From Rhizophagus irregularis (taxonomy: Eukaryota > Glomeromycota > Glomeromycetes > Glomerales > Glomeraceae), in the NCBI RefSeq assembly GCF_026210795.1, contig NC_089432.1, positions 3,348,001 through 3,412,000 on the forward strand: a DNA stretch of 64,000 bases. The letters are read 5' to 3'. The notes beneath the pieces were generated by a model that was given only the letters and a program-made list of their open reading frames with translations, was not told the origin of the DNA and did no database searches. Position 1 is the first letter of the stretch; each line of letters opens with the position of its first letter. The position numbers and the translations under genes are program-made. This document shows, one piece after another, positions 48,149 through 59,344 of the stretch.

Positions 48149-49858
48149 TGGTCCGGTGCAAAAAGATTTGTACCTCAAACAGAGGACCGAAAAAAAAATT
48201 TTTTATTATGTAAATTTTTTTTTTTATTTAATTATATCAATAACATGTTGGAAAAATCAAAATATGAATATTAGATTAAATAACGCAATCTTCATCAGAA
48301 TTATCATATTCGTCAAAATCTTCATCCATTAATTGTGCGTTATCGTCAAATTCTAAGTATTCCTTAGCATTTTTAAGTGCTCTTCTCCAGAACCCAATGA
48401 TTACCTGTGATGTAATTTTTTTTTTAAAAGCATTTAAAAGTGTATTTCGAACAGATAAAAGGTTTGGATGTGGGCCTGAATGTGCAACTTCACCCTTCAC
48501 AACTGACCAAATACCTTCAATTGGCTGAAGTTCACAATGATATGGAGGGGTAAATGAAACTTCATGTTCATACTGTTTTGCAATTTTAACACAAGCAAAT
48601 GTCACCTTTTCTTTGTTCATTTGAACCAGCTCCAAAAGTTCTGGTCTTCTTAATTCATCAGAAAAAACAATATTGTGAGCATTTAGCCAATCAATTATTT
48701 CCTGCTTTTTTGTATTTGAAGTTGGAATATTTTCAACCCGCCGTTTATGATAACTTGCTCCATCCATATGAATATTTACAGGTCCATATTTTTCATAAAG
48801 TGCTTTACAAAGAGTTGAAAAAAGGTCTTCAAAAATTTCTGCATTAAAATTTCCATGATAATCTACTTGATTTGGCATAATATTTGCATCTTTGACAACA
48901 TCGGGAATGTTATCCCATTCATCAGCATTGTTTCTTTTTCGTCCCCGGTTTCCAGGAGGTTTAATTGTTGGGTCCCAAATGTGAACAGAGTTGGGAACAA
49001 GTTCACCATGTAGTTTGTTGGAAGATCCATTTCGGAATACAATAATTGCTCCAAAAATTACTACTAATGGACCATGTCCAGGTGCTAAAACAACACCTTG
49101 ATGGGGAACCCATGTATTGCGTGAAGTATGATGTAAATGACAGTAAGACTCATCAAGAAAGACTTCTGGACGACGTGGAACATCATTTTTTCCTTCTAAA
49201 TTAGCAAAACGAAATCGAAGATAACGGCAACGGTATGCAACATTATTTGGTGACTCATGGAGAATGTTTCTACGTTCTCCCTGGCCAAAATAATAACCCA
49301 AGCGATGTAATACTCGAAGAAGCTTCCATTTAGAAAAATTATATCCTTGTTCTAGAAGATACTGTCGTAGGATAACTGTGGAAAGTTGCTCAGCCTTTTT
49401 GTTGGCATCCAAAATTTTTGTACGCAAAAGTTCTGAAACATTTTCATCGGGTTGAAATTTAGGTCTTCCGAGGACTTTATGTGGTGTAAAAGTATCATCA
49501 CTGCGGTTGTACCAGTCCGACACCACACTTCCAACTGTACCCTCAGCTACACCCAATATCTCAGCAATATGCTTGCGTAATGTTAGCTTATGATGATCAT
49601 TACTTGTAGAGCTATCCCCCAAAAGATAGTTGTGAATGTTAATTATCATTGATTTTTCGTTATCTGTTAATGGTGCACCATTTCGTTTCAGGAAATGAGA
49701 ATATATGGTATGGAAAAAAATTTTTGAGAGAATGTGTGTTTGGATATGTTCTAACAAATTCTTGAATATCAGCCCACCTTATTTAAGTCGTACGATATTT
49801 TTATTGGCGTAAATCCATCCCTTTTTTGGTGAGGTACAAATCTTTTCGCACCGGACCA
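48149..49858 (-). mobile_element. Intact Tc1/mariner-like transposon
   Basis: 1,710 bp with 29-bp terminal inverted repeats differing at one base (TGGTCCGGTGCAAAAAGATT... at 48149 and its complement ending at 49858) and a TA duplication on both sides (48147-48148 and 49859-49860). It contains one uninterrupted transposase gene. Near-identical ends and an intact frame suggest a young, perhaps still mobile, copy. Confidence 0.88.
48276..49757 (-). CDS. Transposase, IS630-Tc1-mariner superfamily, long D-E spacer
   Basis: 493 residues, uninterrupted. An N-terminal helix-turn-helix region (about 58-90, KHIAEILGVAEGTVGSVVSDW) is followed by GRPK at 97-100, as in Tc1-type DNA-binding domains. The DDE triad is visible: Asp202 in VFLDESYC, Asp332 in HMDGASYH and Glu414 in ELQPIEGIW. 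The gap of 81 residues between the second Asp and the Glu is much longer than the 34-39 of classical Tc1/mariner; the extra segment RRPELLELVQ...KIAKQYEH is typical of a known eukaryotic subgroup with PPYHC before the Glu. An acidic C-terminal tail (DEDFDEYDNSDED) ends the protein. It catalyses cut-and-paste at the 29-bp ends. Confidence 0.9.
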   Translation of the reverse strand: MLEHIQTHILSKIFFHTIYSHFLKRNGAPLTDNEKSMIINIHNYLLGDSSTSNDHHKLTLRKHIAEILGVAEGTVGSVVSDWYNRSDDTFTPHKVLGRPKFQPDENVSELLRTKILDANKKAEQLSTVILRQYLLEQGYNFSKWKLLRVLHRLGYYFGQGERRNILHESPNNVAYRCRYLRFRFANLEGKNDVPRRPEVFLDESYCHLHHTSRNTWVPHQGVVLAPGHGPLVVIFGAIIVFRNGSSNKLHGELVPNSVHIWDPTIKPPGNRGRKRNNADEWDNIPDVVKDANIMPNQVDYHGNFNAEIFEDLFSTLCKALYEKYGPVNIHMDGASYHKRRVENIPTSNTKKQEIIDWLNAHNIVFSDELRRPELLELVQMNKEKVTFACVKIAKQYEHEVSFTPPYHCELQPIEGIWSVVKGEVAHSGPHPNLLSVRNTLLNAFKKKITSQVIIGFWRRALKNAKEYLEFDDNAQLMDEDFDEYDNSDEDCVI

Positions 49859-50130
49859 TACAATCATTTTAAAAAATGAGTATATTCGAAAGTGAGAATA
49901 AAGCTGTATAGTAATATTTTAAAAACAAGTTAGTACTAATTATAACTCATTGTTTAAATAATTTAGTTGATGATAAAGTCATTTTTAATGTAATGTAATT
50001 TAAACTCTTCTAAATTAAATTATGTACGAGAATAAATTATTATTTATATATAATTTCTTTTTTAAATACAGTACATAGAATTTTTATATTCAATTCAATA
50101 TATGTAATTCCGAAATAATATAGACATATA

Positions 50131-50291
50131 CAGTCTAACCCGATTTACCGATATTCAAAACTTGATATACTGATAAAATTTTATTTTCCCACTATATGTG
50201 AGGACATAAATATCGGTATAACTTTGATATAACGATATTTTCTAAAAATTTCATATATGTCCCAACATATCGTTATATAAAGGTTTGACTG
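50131..50291. mobile_element. Pogo/Tigger-like miniature element
   Basis: 161 bp with ends CAGTCTAACCCGATTTACCG and ...GGTTTGACTG, TA on both sides (50129-50130, 50292-50293). CAGT[C/T]-AACC ends with CGATAT inner words are typical of pogo/Tigger-derived miniature elements. No coding capacity. Confidence 0.65.
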
Positions 50292-50371
50292 TAACATATA
50301 CAGTATGTACTAGAAAATCAAAAATACGCTCGCAGATTTATATCACATCAAATTCTTAAGAATATTTTCAG

Positions 50372-50481
50372 CGACTCAAAAAAATCTACAAAACCCAACT
50401 TATAAAGATGGACCTACAGGATTAACTGACATTGAAACAACTCTACAATTATACAAAGTAAAAACTTTAGATTTTGAGTAA
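50372..50481 (+). pseudogene. Possible terminal exon fragment (repeat family)
   Basis: After TTTTCAG a frame reads ATQKNLQNPTYKDGPTGLTD and ends in TLDFE and a stop. The family is unknown to me. The DNA right after it (GTTTAAGACAATGTGAATAT) recurs at 55.5 kb behind a Kelch-like fragment, so both may come from copies of one gene family. Confidence 0.3.
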
Positions 50482-50851
50482 TATTATTTTAAATTTTGTG
50501 TTTAAGACAATGTGAATATTATGGAAGAAAATTTTTTTTTTAAAAAAAAATAAATAATAAAGGCTTGATAGTACTTAGTTGACCTTAGTTAAAGTAATTA
50601 AAATATTTCATAAAATAATTCAGGAGATCATTATACATATTTAATTTAGACTATGTATATCATTTATTTTTTTTAGTAAAGTACAATATATTTAAACGTC
50701 TAACAAGGATACTTATTTATTATAATCAAATTAAAATTAATATAAATCTAATTCTACATAAATAATTTAATAAATTCTGGTGTTTAAATCTATGTTCTTG
50801 TATAATGGTAAAATTTACAAATAAATGGAATTATTTTTTAACTAATTTACA
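50482..50851. other. 3' spacer of gene 9
   Basis: AT-rich; nothing found besides the short repeat mentioned at 50490-50530. Confidence 0.3.
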
Positions 50852-53138
50852 TTAATTTTTTCTAATTGTTCTAAGTTCTTTTAATTTATTTTGAGCTTTT
50901 TGATGTCCTTGTTTAGCTGATTGTTCATACCAATAAATTGCTTTATCTAAATCTTTTTCAATTCCTCTTCCATATTTATACTTACTTGCAAGATTATATT
51001 GAGCCTTATTATGTCCTAAATTTGCAGCCTTCTGATATAATTCAACTGCCTTTTGCTCATCAATATTTATTCCAATTCCAAAATCATAACAATATCCCAA
51101 CATCATTATTCCACCTAAATATCCTCCTTCAGCTGATATTTTAAATAATTCAATAGCTTTTTTATCATCTTTCTCAACTCCATTTCCATTTCTATATAAA
51201 TTTCCAAGATTACACATAGATATCAAATGTCCATTATTTACAGCTTTTTCATACCAATATACGGCCATTTTTAAATCTTTTTTGACACTTATTCCATTAT
51301 CATAAAACCAACCTAATTTAAATTGTCCTACTGCATAATTTTTATTAGCTACTTTTTCATAATATTCAAATGCCAACTTTTCATTTTTTATAATTCCTTT
51401 TCCAAATTCATAACATTTTCCAGCAAAATATTGTGCCAATATATGATCCTGCTCCAGTGCATTAATAAATAAACTGAATGCTTCCTCATTATCTTTGGTT
51501 GATCCAATTCCATAACAATTAAAATATCCAAGTAAAAAAATAGAATCTGAAGTATTTTGATTATTTAATAACCAATTATAAATTACTTTTGAATTTACAT
51601 TATGACTATTAAAATAATCAAGAACATGCTGTTTTACCTTATCTATCTCGTTTTTATTAACACCCTTAAAAATAAGATCAACTATTTCGTTAATCATAAT
51701 GCTAAAATGATTCTCAGACGAAATATTTTCATTAATTTGTTCGTTTGTAGACATTTCTATTTCACTTGTATTCAGATTAGTAAAATTTTGGATCACTTTG
51801 GATAGATCTCCATGCACTGAATTTCCTACACTATTTGGAGTTAAATTCTCATTTGGCGTAAAATAAGTTTGGTTGGAAATATCATTCTGTTGATCAATCG
51901 TCGTGCTATTTGAATTTGGAATAAATACTCTTAATCTATTACCAACCTCATATATAGTTGGTCGTTTACTTGGTTCATTATTCCAACATTCTAATAATTA
52001 AAGTATTTGATTAAAATAATGACTTTATTAAGTAAAACAAACAATACATTGAAATCATATTTACCAGTATAAAGATTTGAATAATCATTAGGAGTATCAG
52101 GAATAATTTCTTCTCTTCGGCCCCGTGAAATGTCATAGCTTAAACCAATATTATTTTTCTCTTCATGAAATGGTGGTTTCCCACTTGATATTTCCCATAA
52201 TAAAACGCCAATACTATATACATCGCTCTTCTCATTTAATTTTGAATCATTACCATTCATTAATGCTTTTGGATCAATATAGGGAGTCATACCACGTAGT
52301 CTTGATTGTGAATTCGATGCTTCATCAATCCTTTTTGATAATCCAAAGTCCGCCAACTTGATAGAATTTTGATGAACCAACACATTACAGGAATGCTATT
52401 ATAATTTATAATATATAAAAGATATTAATTTAATTCGTAAAATATTTTGATTACTTTATTAAAAAAAATTACCAAGTCACGGTGAATGATCCCTTCATCA
52501 TGTAGACATAATACGGAACAAGCTAACTGATATGCCAAATTAAATTTATTATTCCAATCAAGTCTATTGAAATTTTTGTTCAAATAATCACGAAGAGTAC
52601 CACCGTCAGCGTATTCCATTACCAACAAATAATTTTTTGTTTGGTGAATTATGTTTTCTAACGTAAAAAAAAAGAAATAAGTTTTTTTTTTAAAAAAATA
52701 ATAATTACTTAAATTTTAGATATTATACTTGATATTTAAATACCTGACTCAATTCTTGCAATTCCATAAAAGCGAATAATATTACTATGAAAATCTACTT
52801 CTCTTTGAAGTTTAAGCTAAATTATGAACGTTACAATAATTAAATATTAAAAGAATACGCAAAAATTAAAATATTTTTTATGAAAACAAACTTTTTAATA
52901 ATAAAATTACCTCATTAACAATTTCTTTTAAAGTAATGCTGTTAAGATTAAAAAAAGATTTTAACACTAAATAATTATCAAAATTTTTCCAATTTGCACG
53001 AAAAACCTTTCCGAATGCTCCGGAACCAATTTCTTTAATATTTTTAAAATTTTCATATTCATAATTTTTAATATGTTTCTTAATAATAGCTTCCTCAATC
53101 CAATTAATCCATTCATCAATATCTTCGTTATTTTGCAT
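50852..53138 (-). CDS. Kinase-Sel1 gene 9, six Sel1 repeats
   Basis: Minus-strand exons 53138-52911, 52816-52744, 52657-52473, 52395-52065 and 51990-50852 give 651 residues. An in-frame ATG exists 45 bases upstream (53183); I prefer MQNNEDIDEW by length match to paralogues. Motifs: WIEEAIIKKHIKNYEY, glycine loop GSGAFG (38-43), K60 in [21 protein letters not shown] (159-162), [46 protein letters not shown] long linker rich in Asn, Ser and Thr follows, then six Sel1 repeats (about 395-640) such as YFAGKCYEFGKG, KLGWFYDNG, NLGNLYRNGNG and MLGYCYDFGIG. This copy is more diverged than the others, yet all catalytic residues remain. Confidence 0.88.
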
Positions 53139-53511
53139 TTTGTTATTATTTTTATTGTTAGAAATAGTGGATGAAATAATCAATAAAATTCTTGACGGCG
53201 GAAGTCATAAAAAAATAAAAATCTATTTATGGATTTGTGTAAATTTATATAGTTACATAACAAGACCCTGAAAAATACAATGGACCTTTTTATGTATTTT
53301 CGGGGTCCAACCTTAAATCAGTGATCAACCGGAGTCCGGAGCATTAGTCCGCGCTGCTTGTACGATGTTCTTTTATTTATTTATTTATTTTATGTTCCTT
53401 CATTACACAATGATTTGATAGTATTGCGAAACTTTGATTATTGGATGATCATTGCGCACTAATACATTATTAGTGATCAGTTATTTTATTTAGTATATTT
53501 TTATTATAGAA
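53139..53511. promoter_or_regulatory. Upstream region of gene 9 with a small inverted repeat
   Basis: Includes a short hairpin at 53264-53307 (GACCCTGAAAAATACA facing TGTATTTTCGGGGTC). A TTTA run near 53370 follows. Should contain the promoter of gene 9. Confidence 0.45.
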
Positions 53512-53540
53512 CTAGCAGTAGCCCGTTGCTTTGCACCGGG
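53512..53540 (-). mobile_element. Helitron-like 3' terminus
   Basis: Read on the minus strand: a GC-rich hairpin CCCGGTGCAAAGCAACGGG (53540-53522), six bases, then CTAG followed by T. A 16-20 base hairpin placed just before CTRR and a T at the insertion point is the standard 3' end of Helitron rolling-circle transposons. The element would extend to the right of 53512; its 5' TC end was not located. Confidence 0.5.
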
Positions 53541-55360
53541 ATTAGTAAGTTGTTTTATATTAATGTAGTAATGAATAATGAAAAGAAAATTATGATATAT
53601 GTTTAAAAACTTCAAGTTTTATTCTTGTTCATAATTAGAAATCTAAAGGAGTGTAAATAAATGATAATAAAATAAAAAATAAATTTAATAATTTAAAAAA
53701 GGTGATAAAAAAAGGCTAAGATGGAGTTCTTAGAGCTTAGAAAACGTCTCTTTTCATTTGCTAGAATTTTTTTTTTGTATATGATGGCAAAAAAATTTTT
53801 TTTTGTGTGAGATAAACTTTTTTTTTGTATATTTGAAAAATGTAGTATTATTATAGCATGTTTAAATATTTTGAAAGATTTCATTATATACAATGTTTTT
53901 GGTCTGAAGAAATATATTAATAATTTATTATATTGATAAGAATTTAATATAAATTTTATTTATTGTATAAAGTAGATGTTACAGTACTGTAGAATATTTT
54001 CAAATTTATTATAAATAGTTTTATTGATATTAGGAGAAAAAACGATAAAAAATCTTTATCCTTATTACACTGAATTATTATGATCGGGAGAAAAAAATCA
54101 ATATAAAAAAATTTTATTAGGGAAAAGGCCAAATAATTCTCTTTTATATACTAAAGTCTATTAAATTGATCTATTATTATGGGGAGAAAAAATAGAAATT
54201 ATTAAAAAAAGCTAATAATCTATCTATTCTAATAGTTATTTGTATTAGTTACTCGGGAACTAAAAATTGGTATTAGCAATCACAAATTTGCCGATCAAAA
54301 ACATTAAACACTTAAGTATAGATCAGGCGCAAATCTGGCGCAGGGGAATGATGCGTTGCACAACTCAGAAATTTAGATTAACCTGTATAAATATCGAATA
54401 ACGGTTTCACAGGAATTTTATTTTATTATTTTTTTACATTGTTTTATTTTTTTTATTGTTTTAGTATATTTTTTTATTAGTTATATTAGTTTAGAGCTAT
54501 TTTAGAGCGCTAGCCAAGGGACAATCATGATTATGTAAGCAAATTGGCGTTGGTCAACTTATCACAAAGTGACCTTTTGACAAATTGTCACTTGGACGAA
54601 GTGTGTAAGTTGTCTAACTGAAAGTCAATTTGGCCATAGACAAGTTGTCCTTTGAATTTTTCATTATAAATATCTCCCCAAATGGATGTAAGAGGGAGGA
54701 TGTTAAGTAATTTTTTTTACTTAGAATCAAGGCCTTTAAACCCTAAAACAAGGTTTTTTCTCGAGAAAGGTTGTTTTAGTGGGAAATTCTTTTGATTGGG
54801 AGTTTATTTTCGTGTGTTTGATATAATTTTGGTTACTACAGAACGCCGAGTGAGGCAGTAGTGAGAATTTTATTGAGATATCAACGCACTTTTAATAAAA
54901 TTGCTCATCAATTTGGATTTGCTCCGGTAAATTGACTAAATTACCACTAATTTGATTGTAAATCATTATTTTATTTTCTGTTATCACCTGACGCCTGACG
55001 AAAACTGATGGTAACAATAGTCTTATTTATTGAACACGTGACAAACAATTTTATGGTGTGTAAAAAAAAGATATATTTCTAAAATTCCCTTGATAAGCGA
55101 CTTAAAAGCATAAAAATCCGGCATATACAGTAAGTTATAAGCGTCAACATTCAAATTTGTTAATTAAATCAACTGCTTTATCTTCATAGTATCATTATCG
55201 GTTATAGAAGTAAATGTTTTAAACTTTTAAAAAAAAAATTTTATTGATCAAATATTGAAGTGAACTTAAGATAATTATGCTAACTAAAAATGAAATTTAT
55301 ACTTTTAATATATTCATAAACTGAACATTACACAATTTCATTTAATGGATTCTTTTTTTA
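53541..55360. other. Gene-poor region
   Basis: No supported gene. Around 54530-54660 words GACAA(G/A)TTGTC and GACAAATTGTCAC repeat in both orientations. From 54700 to 54900 the sequence is less AT-rich (CAGAACGCCGAGTGAGGCAG) and could be an old LTR, not provable here. Confidence 0.3.
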
Positions 55361-55474
55361 AGATATCTGGAATCAACAAATGGAAGAAACAATGAGATTT
55401 ATATTTTAGATACAACAAGTTCTCAAGCATATTCTTGGACAACTGCTTTTGACCCAAAACATCTACCCAATTAA
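55361..55474 (+). pseudogene. Kelch-like exon fragment
   Basis: Reads RYLESTNGRNNEIYILDTTS and YSWTTAFDPKHLPN, then a stop. The order NEIYILDTTS...YSWTTAF is that of a Kelch/galactose-oxidase blade, a type of protein frequent in these fungi. No other blades are adjacent, so this is a remnant. See 50.4 kb for the related tail. Confidence 0.4.
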
Positions 55475-57387
55475 TTAAATGGTCCCATAAAATTAACCGC
55501 AAATTAAATAGTCGTATTATTTACCTTCACTTTATATTTTGTATTTGAGACAATGTGAATATCGTAAAAAAAAAATTACCCATATTTAATATTAGGCAAT
55601 AGAGTTTATATTTTTAAAGGTACAGACGTACAGTAAGTTTTAAACGTTTTTTAATAAAAAAAAATTATTCGTTAAATTCACTGTTTGAAAAAAAACTATT
55701 TATGTATTTGAAGATTCGTGATAATAAAATTTAATAATAAAATTAGAGTTTATTAATAGGTCAAAGATATATTATAATTATTCAAGACGCGAAGATTTCC
55801 ATTATTTCGAAATAATACATTCTACGTTAATGTTGCGAAATAGAGTGTTGAAAAACTTCATTTGGAGGTTTCTCGAAAATATTTAAATAATCTGTAATGA
55901 TAAGAAATTTTTTAAGTTAAAAAATGAGTTTAGTTTGTTGTAAAATAAATTAATATAGTAAAATTCCCATCCATTAGATTGTGCAATCAATAAATGTGAC
56001 ATATTGCAACTTTAAATATTTCCAAATAATTTATGGGTTGCAAGAAATAAATGAAATAATTGTTAAAGAAATATTGCACATAAAATTTACGTAAATTGAA
56101 CAAATTATGAATAAAGTTATAATGTACTGGATTTTATAAATATAAATTTTTTAATGTAATGTAATAAATTAATTTATACTCTTTTCTATCGGAAATTCAC
56201 ATATTAAACTAGTAATAAAGACTTCCACATCATGGAATGATCATAATGTCTCATCAATTTTAACTCGGCATGTATGTATATATTAAGCAATGAAAATAAA
56301 AAAAATTATTCAAAAAATAAATCTTACGCAATAATAATGATATATGTTGATAAATATTCATTTAACTTCAATATACATAAAGAATTTTCAGAATATAATG
56401 TGCTATATTAATTTGTTCTATAATATAATATTTAGCATCTAGTAAAAGTAAAACAAATTAAATGACTAAATTCAAGTTCATTAAAATTTACTTTGTTTTC
56501 TAAATTCCACATTAGATGATGTTAATATGGACTAAAAAATTTTTATTCATCATTGCCAGCAACTTAAGTACGGTCTCAATCCTTGTAATTCTTGTCCTTT
56601 TTATTTGTATAACATTCAGAAGAGTTCACTTTGCCATTTCATTTTACAGCAAGCATAACGAAATTCTCCCAATTGTTTATCATAATTTCACTGTTCTTTT
56701 ATCCGTTAAATTTATTTCTGAAAAGTTATTAGGTTTAAAATTAATTTGTTTATTTCTTCTGTAATATTACAATAAATTACACATTAAATATAGCAATTTG
56801 TCTTATAAAATACAAATGTTATAAAGATTATTATTACTACTATCATCTGTAATTCTCTTTCAATCATTCTATTCATTGATATTTTTTCTAGCATCTAGTA
56901 GACTCTAATGATTCATCGATCAATTAGGTGATCATTGATCATGAATGTTTGAAAGATTGCGGTCAGTTGGTGTAAATCATCTTTGAGGGAGCATTAACAT
57001 CTTACACGAAGGATTATAGTTTATGTGGTGAAATTAATTTTTAGACAATATTACACTAGATAATTAATTTTATAATGTATTTTATAATTAAATTTAAATT
57101 TACGTATTTTTATATAATTAAATTTTATATTTTACAATAATTTGCTACAATCTATATTAAATATACTGTACATGTTTATAAAATAATATTACAATTAATG
57201 TTTACTAACTATTGTACGATATCCCTACAAGACTAATAATGAGTATGTTATAAATAATACAAATAAATGTATTGTAAAATTAATATTACAGTACATTATA
57301 TATATACAAACAATGTTATTATTTATTTAAATGAAAATTTTCACTAATACCTTTTGATAAATCAAATGTTTAGCTTCTTTCTATTTG
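55475..57387. other. AT-rich spacer
   Basis: About 1.9 kb with no gene or repeat I can support. The open frame at 56516-56764 is hydrophobic, without recognisable family, and probably chance. Confidence 0.35.
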
Positions 57388-57559
57388 TAAGGACCCTGAG
57401 CTATACATAAAAAGGTAGAGTAAGGGTTTGCCACCCCATTCGGGTGATCATCAAAAGTTATAACCTTACGATTTATGTCACCCATAGGCCATAATTTAAT
57501 GTCACGTGACCCGATTTTTAATTCTGGCCTGACATGCGCAATTTTGGCATGTTAATTTT

Positions 57560-58290
57560 GGAACACATTACATACATTAATTACTGTACATGTTATCCAG
57601 ATGTAACATGCGTTAATATCATCGCACGTTACTTTTATGTAATATGCGCTAATTTGAACGCATGTTCTCTGATGTAACATGCGGTGATTCAGACGCATGT
57701 TATTCATCTGTAACATGCGATAAATTGGACGCATGTTACCCATCCGTAACATGCAGTGATTCAGATGCATGTTACAGATGGGTAATTATGCATTAATTCT
57801 GGCACATGTTACTCATTCATAATATGCGTTAGTAATTTGGGCGCATGTTACACTTCTGTAATATGCATTAATTCTGGTGCATGTTATTCATCCGTAATAT
57901 GCGCTAATTTAGATGCATGTTACGCTTCTGTAATATGCGTTAATTCTGGTGCATGTTACTCATCCGTAATATGCGTTAATTCTGGTGCATGTTACGCTTC
58001 TGTAATATGCGTTAATTCAGGCGCATGTTATTTATCTGTAATATGCGTTAATTCTGGTGCATGTTTTTCATCCATAATATGCGCTAATTTGGGCGCATGT
58101 TACGAATGAGTAACATGCATTAATTTTGCCGCATGTTACACTTCTGTAACATGCGTTAATTCTGGCGCATGTTACTCATTCATAACATGCGCTAATTTGG
58201 GTGCATGTTACGCTTCTGTAATATACGTTAATTCTGGCACATATTACTCATCCGTAATATGCACTAATTCTGGCACATGTTTCCTAGTAG
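57560..58290. repeat. 36-bp hairpin repeat array, left arm
   Basis: About 20 units of 36 bases, each with a self-complementary GCATGTTAC...GTAACATGC (9-base arms, 6-base loop such as ACTTCT or TCATCC) and a 12-base spacer like GTTAATTCTGGC. Open frames through it (CYASVICVNSGA repeats) follow from the 36-base period and are not genes. Confidence 0.85.
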
Positions 58291-58599
58291 TAACTCTGAT
58301 GCATATTCCTTACTACAATGATTCTGATTTCTGACACATGTTCTTATGTTTAAAACATCAAATATTTAAACTAAGTATTACCAGAATCACTGCATTATAT
58401 TATAGAATATTGCATATTATACATCAGGAATATATGCAAGAATTGTTGTAAATACATTATAAATTTACATTGGAATATATGCTAAATTACTTCATATTTT
58501 ATTAATAAATAATATACAGCATCTGGAATATGTGCCATGATTACTACATATTATAGTAGAAAATTCATATTAAATTGTTATATTTATTTGAAATAGTAT

Positions 58600-59160
58600 T
58601 TTCAGCAAAAAAATAGCAAAACAATAAAAAATTAACAAAAAAAAAAAATAAAATTAACAAAAAAAAATAAAACTAGCAAAAAAAAAAAATAAAATTAATA
58701 AAAAAAAAATAAAATTAATAAAAAAAAAAATAAAAAAAAATAAAAAATGAAAAAGAAAAAATTAAATATATAGGAATAAGAAAAAACAAATGATTATTAT
58801 ATTTGCATCAGTAAAGTGATTTACATGATCATAAAATTAATTACTTATAAATTTTAAAATATACTATGCAAATCATTTGTTTTTTATTATTTTTATTTTA
58901 TTTTGTTTTATTTTTTTTTTGTTGTTTTTTTTGTTTATTTTTTTGTTTATTTTTTTGTTTATTTTTTTTGTTTATTTTTTTTGTTTATTTTTTTTTGTTT
59001 ATTTTTTTTTGTTTATTTTTTTTTTTGTTTATTTTTTTTTTGTTTATTTTTTTTTTTGTTTATTTTTTTTTTGTTTATTTTTTTTTTGTTTATTTTTTTT
59101 TTGTTTATTTTTTTTTTGTTTATTTTTTTTTTGTTATTTTTATTGTTTTATTATTTTTTT
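58600..59160. repeat. A-rich and T-rich centre of the palindrome
   Basis: 58610-58760 is A-rich with AAAATAAAATTAAC-type units; 58910-59150 is T-rich with TTTTTTTTGTTTAT units. They are complementary and fold back on each other. The phenylalanine-rich open frames here are low-complexity artefacts. Confidence 0.8.
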
Positions 59161-59344
59161 GATTTTAAAAAAATAGCCATCTTTAATAAAGTTATATATA
59201 TTTCTAATGCATAATATGCAATATTCTATAATATAATATGCATTGATTTTGATAATACTTAGTATTAAATATTTGGTATTTTGGATATAAAAATATGTAC
59301 TAAAATCACTGTATGTTACAGTAAGGAATATAAACTAGAGTTAT

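Noticed and set aside
56516-56764. 82-residue hydrophobic frame
   Set aside because: Hydrophobicity follows from AT-rich codons; no signal, family or neighbouring context.
58866-59214. Three overlapping Phe-rich open frames
   Set aside because: Pure product of poly-T with GTTTA; open in all three frames.
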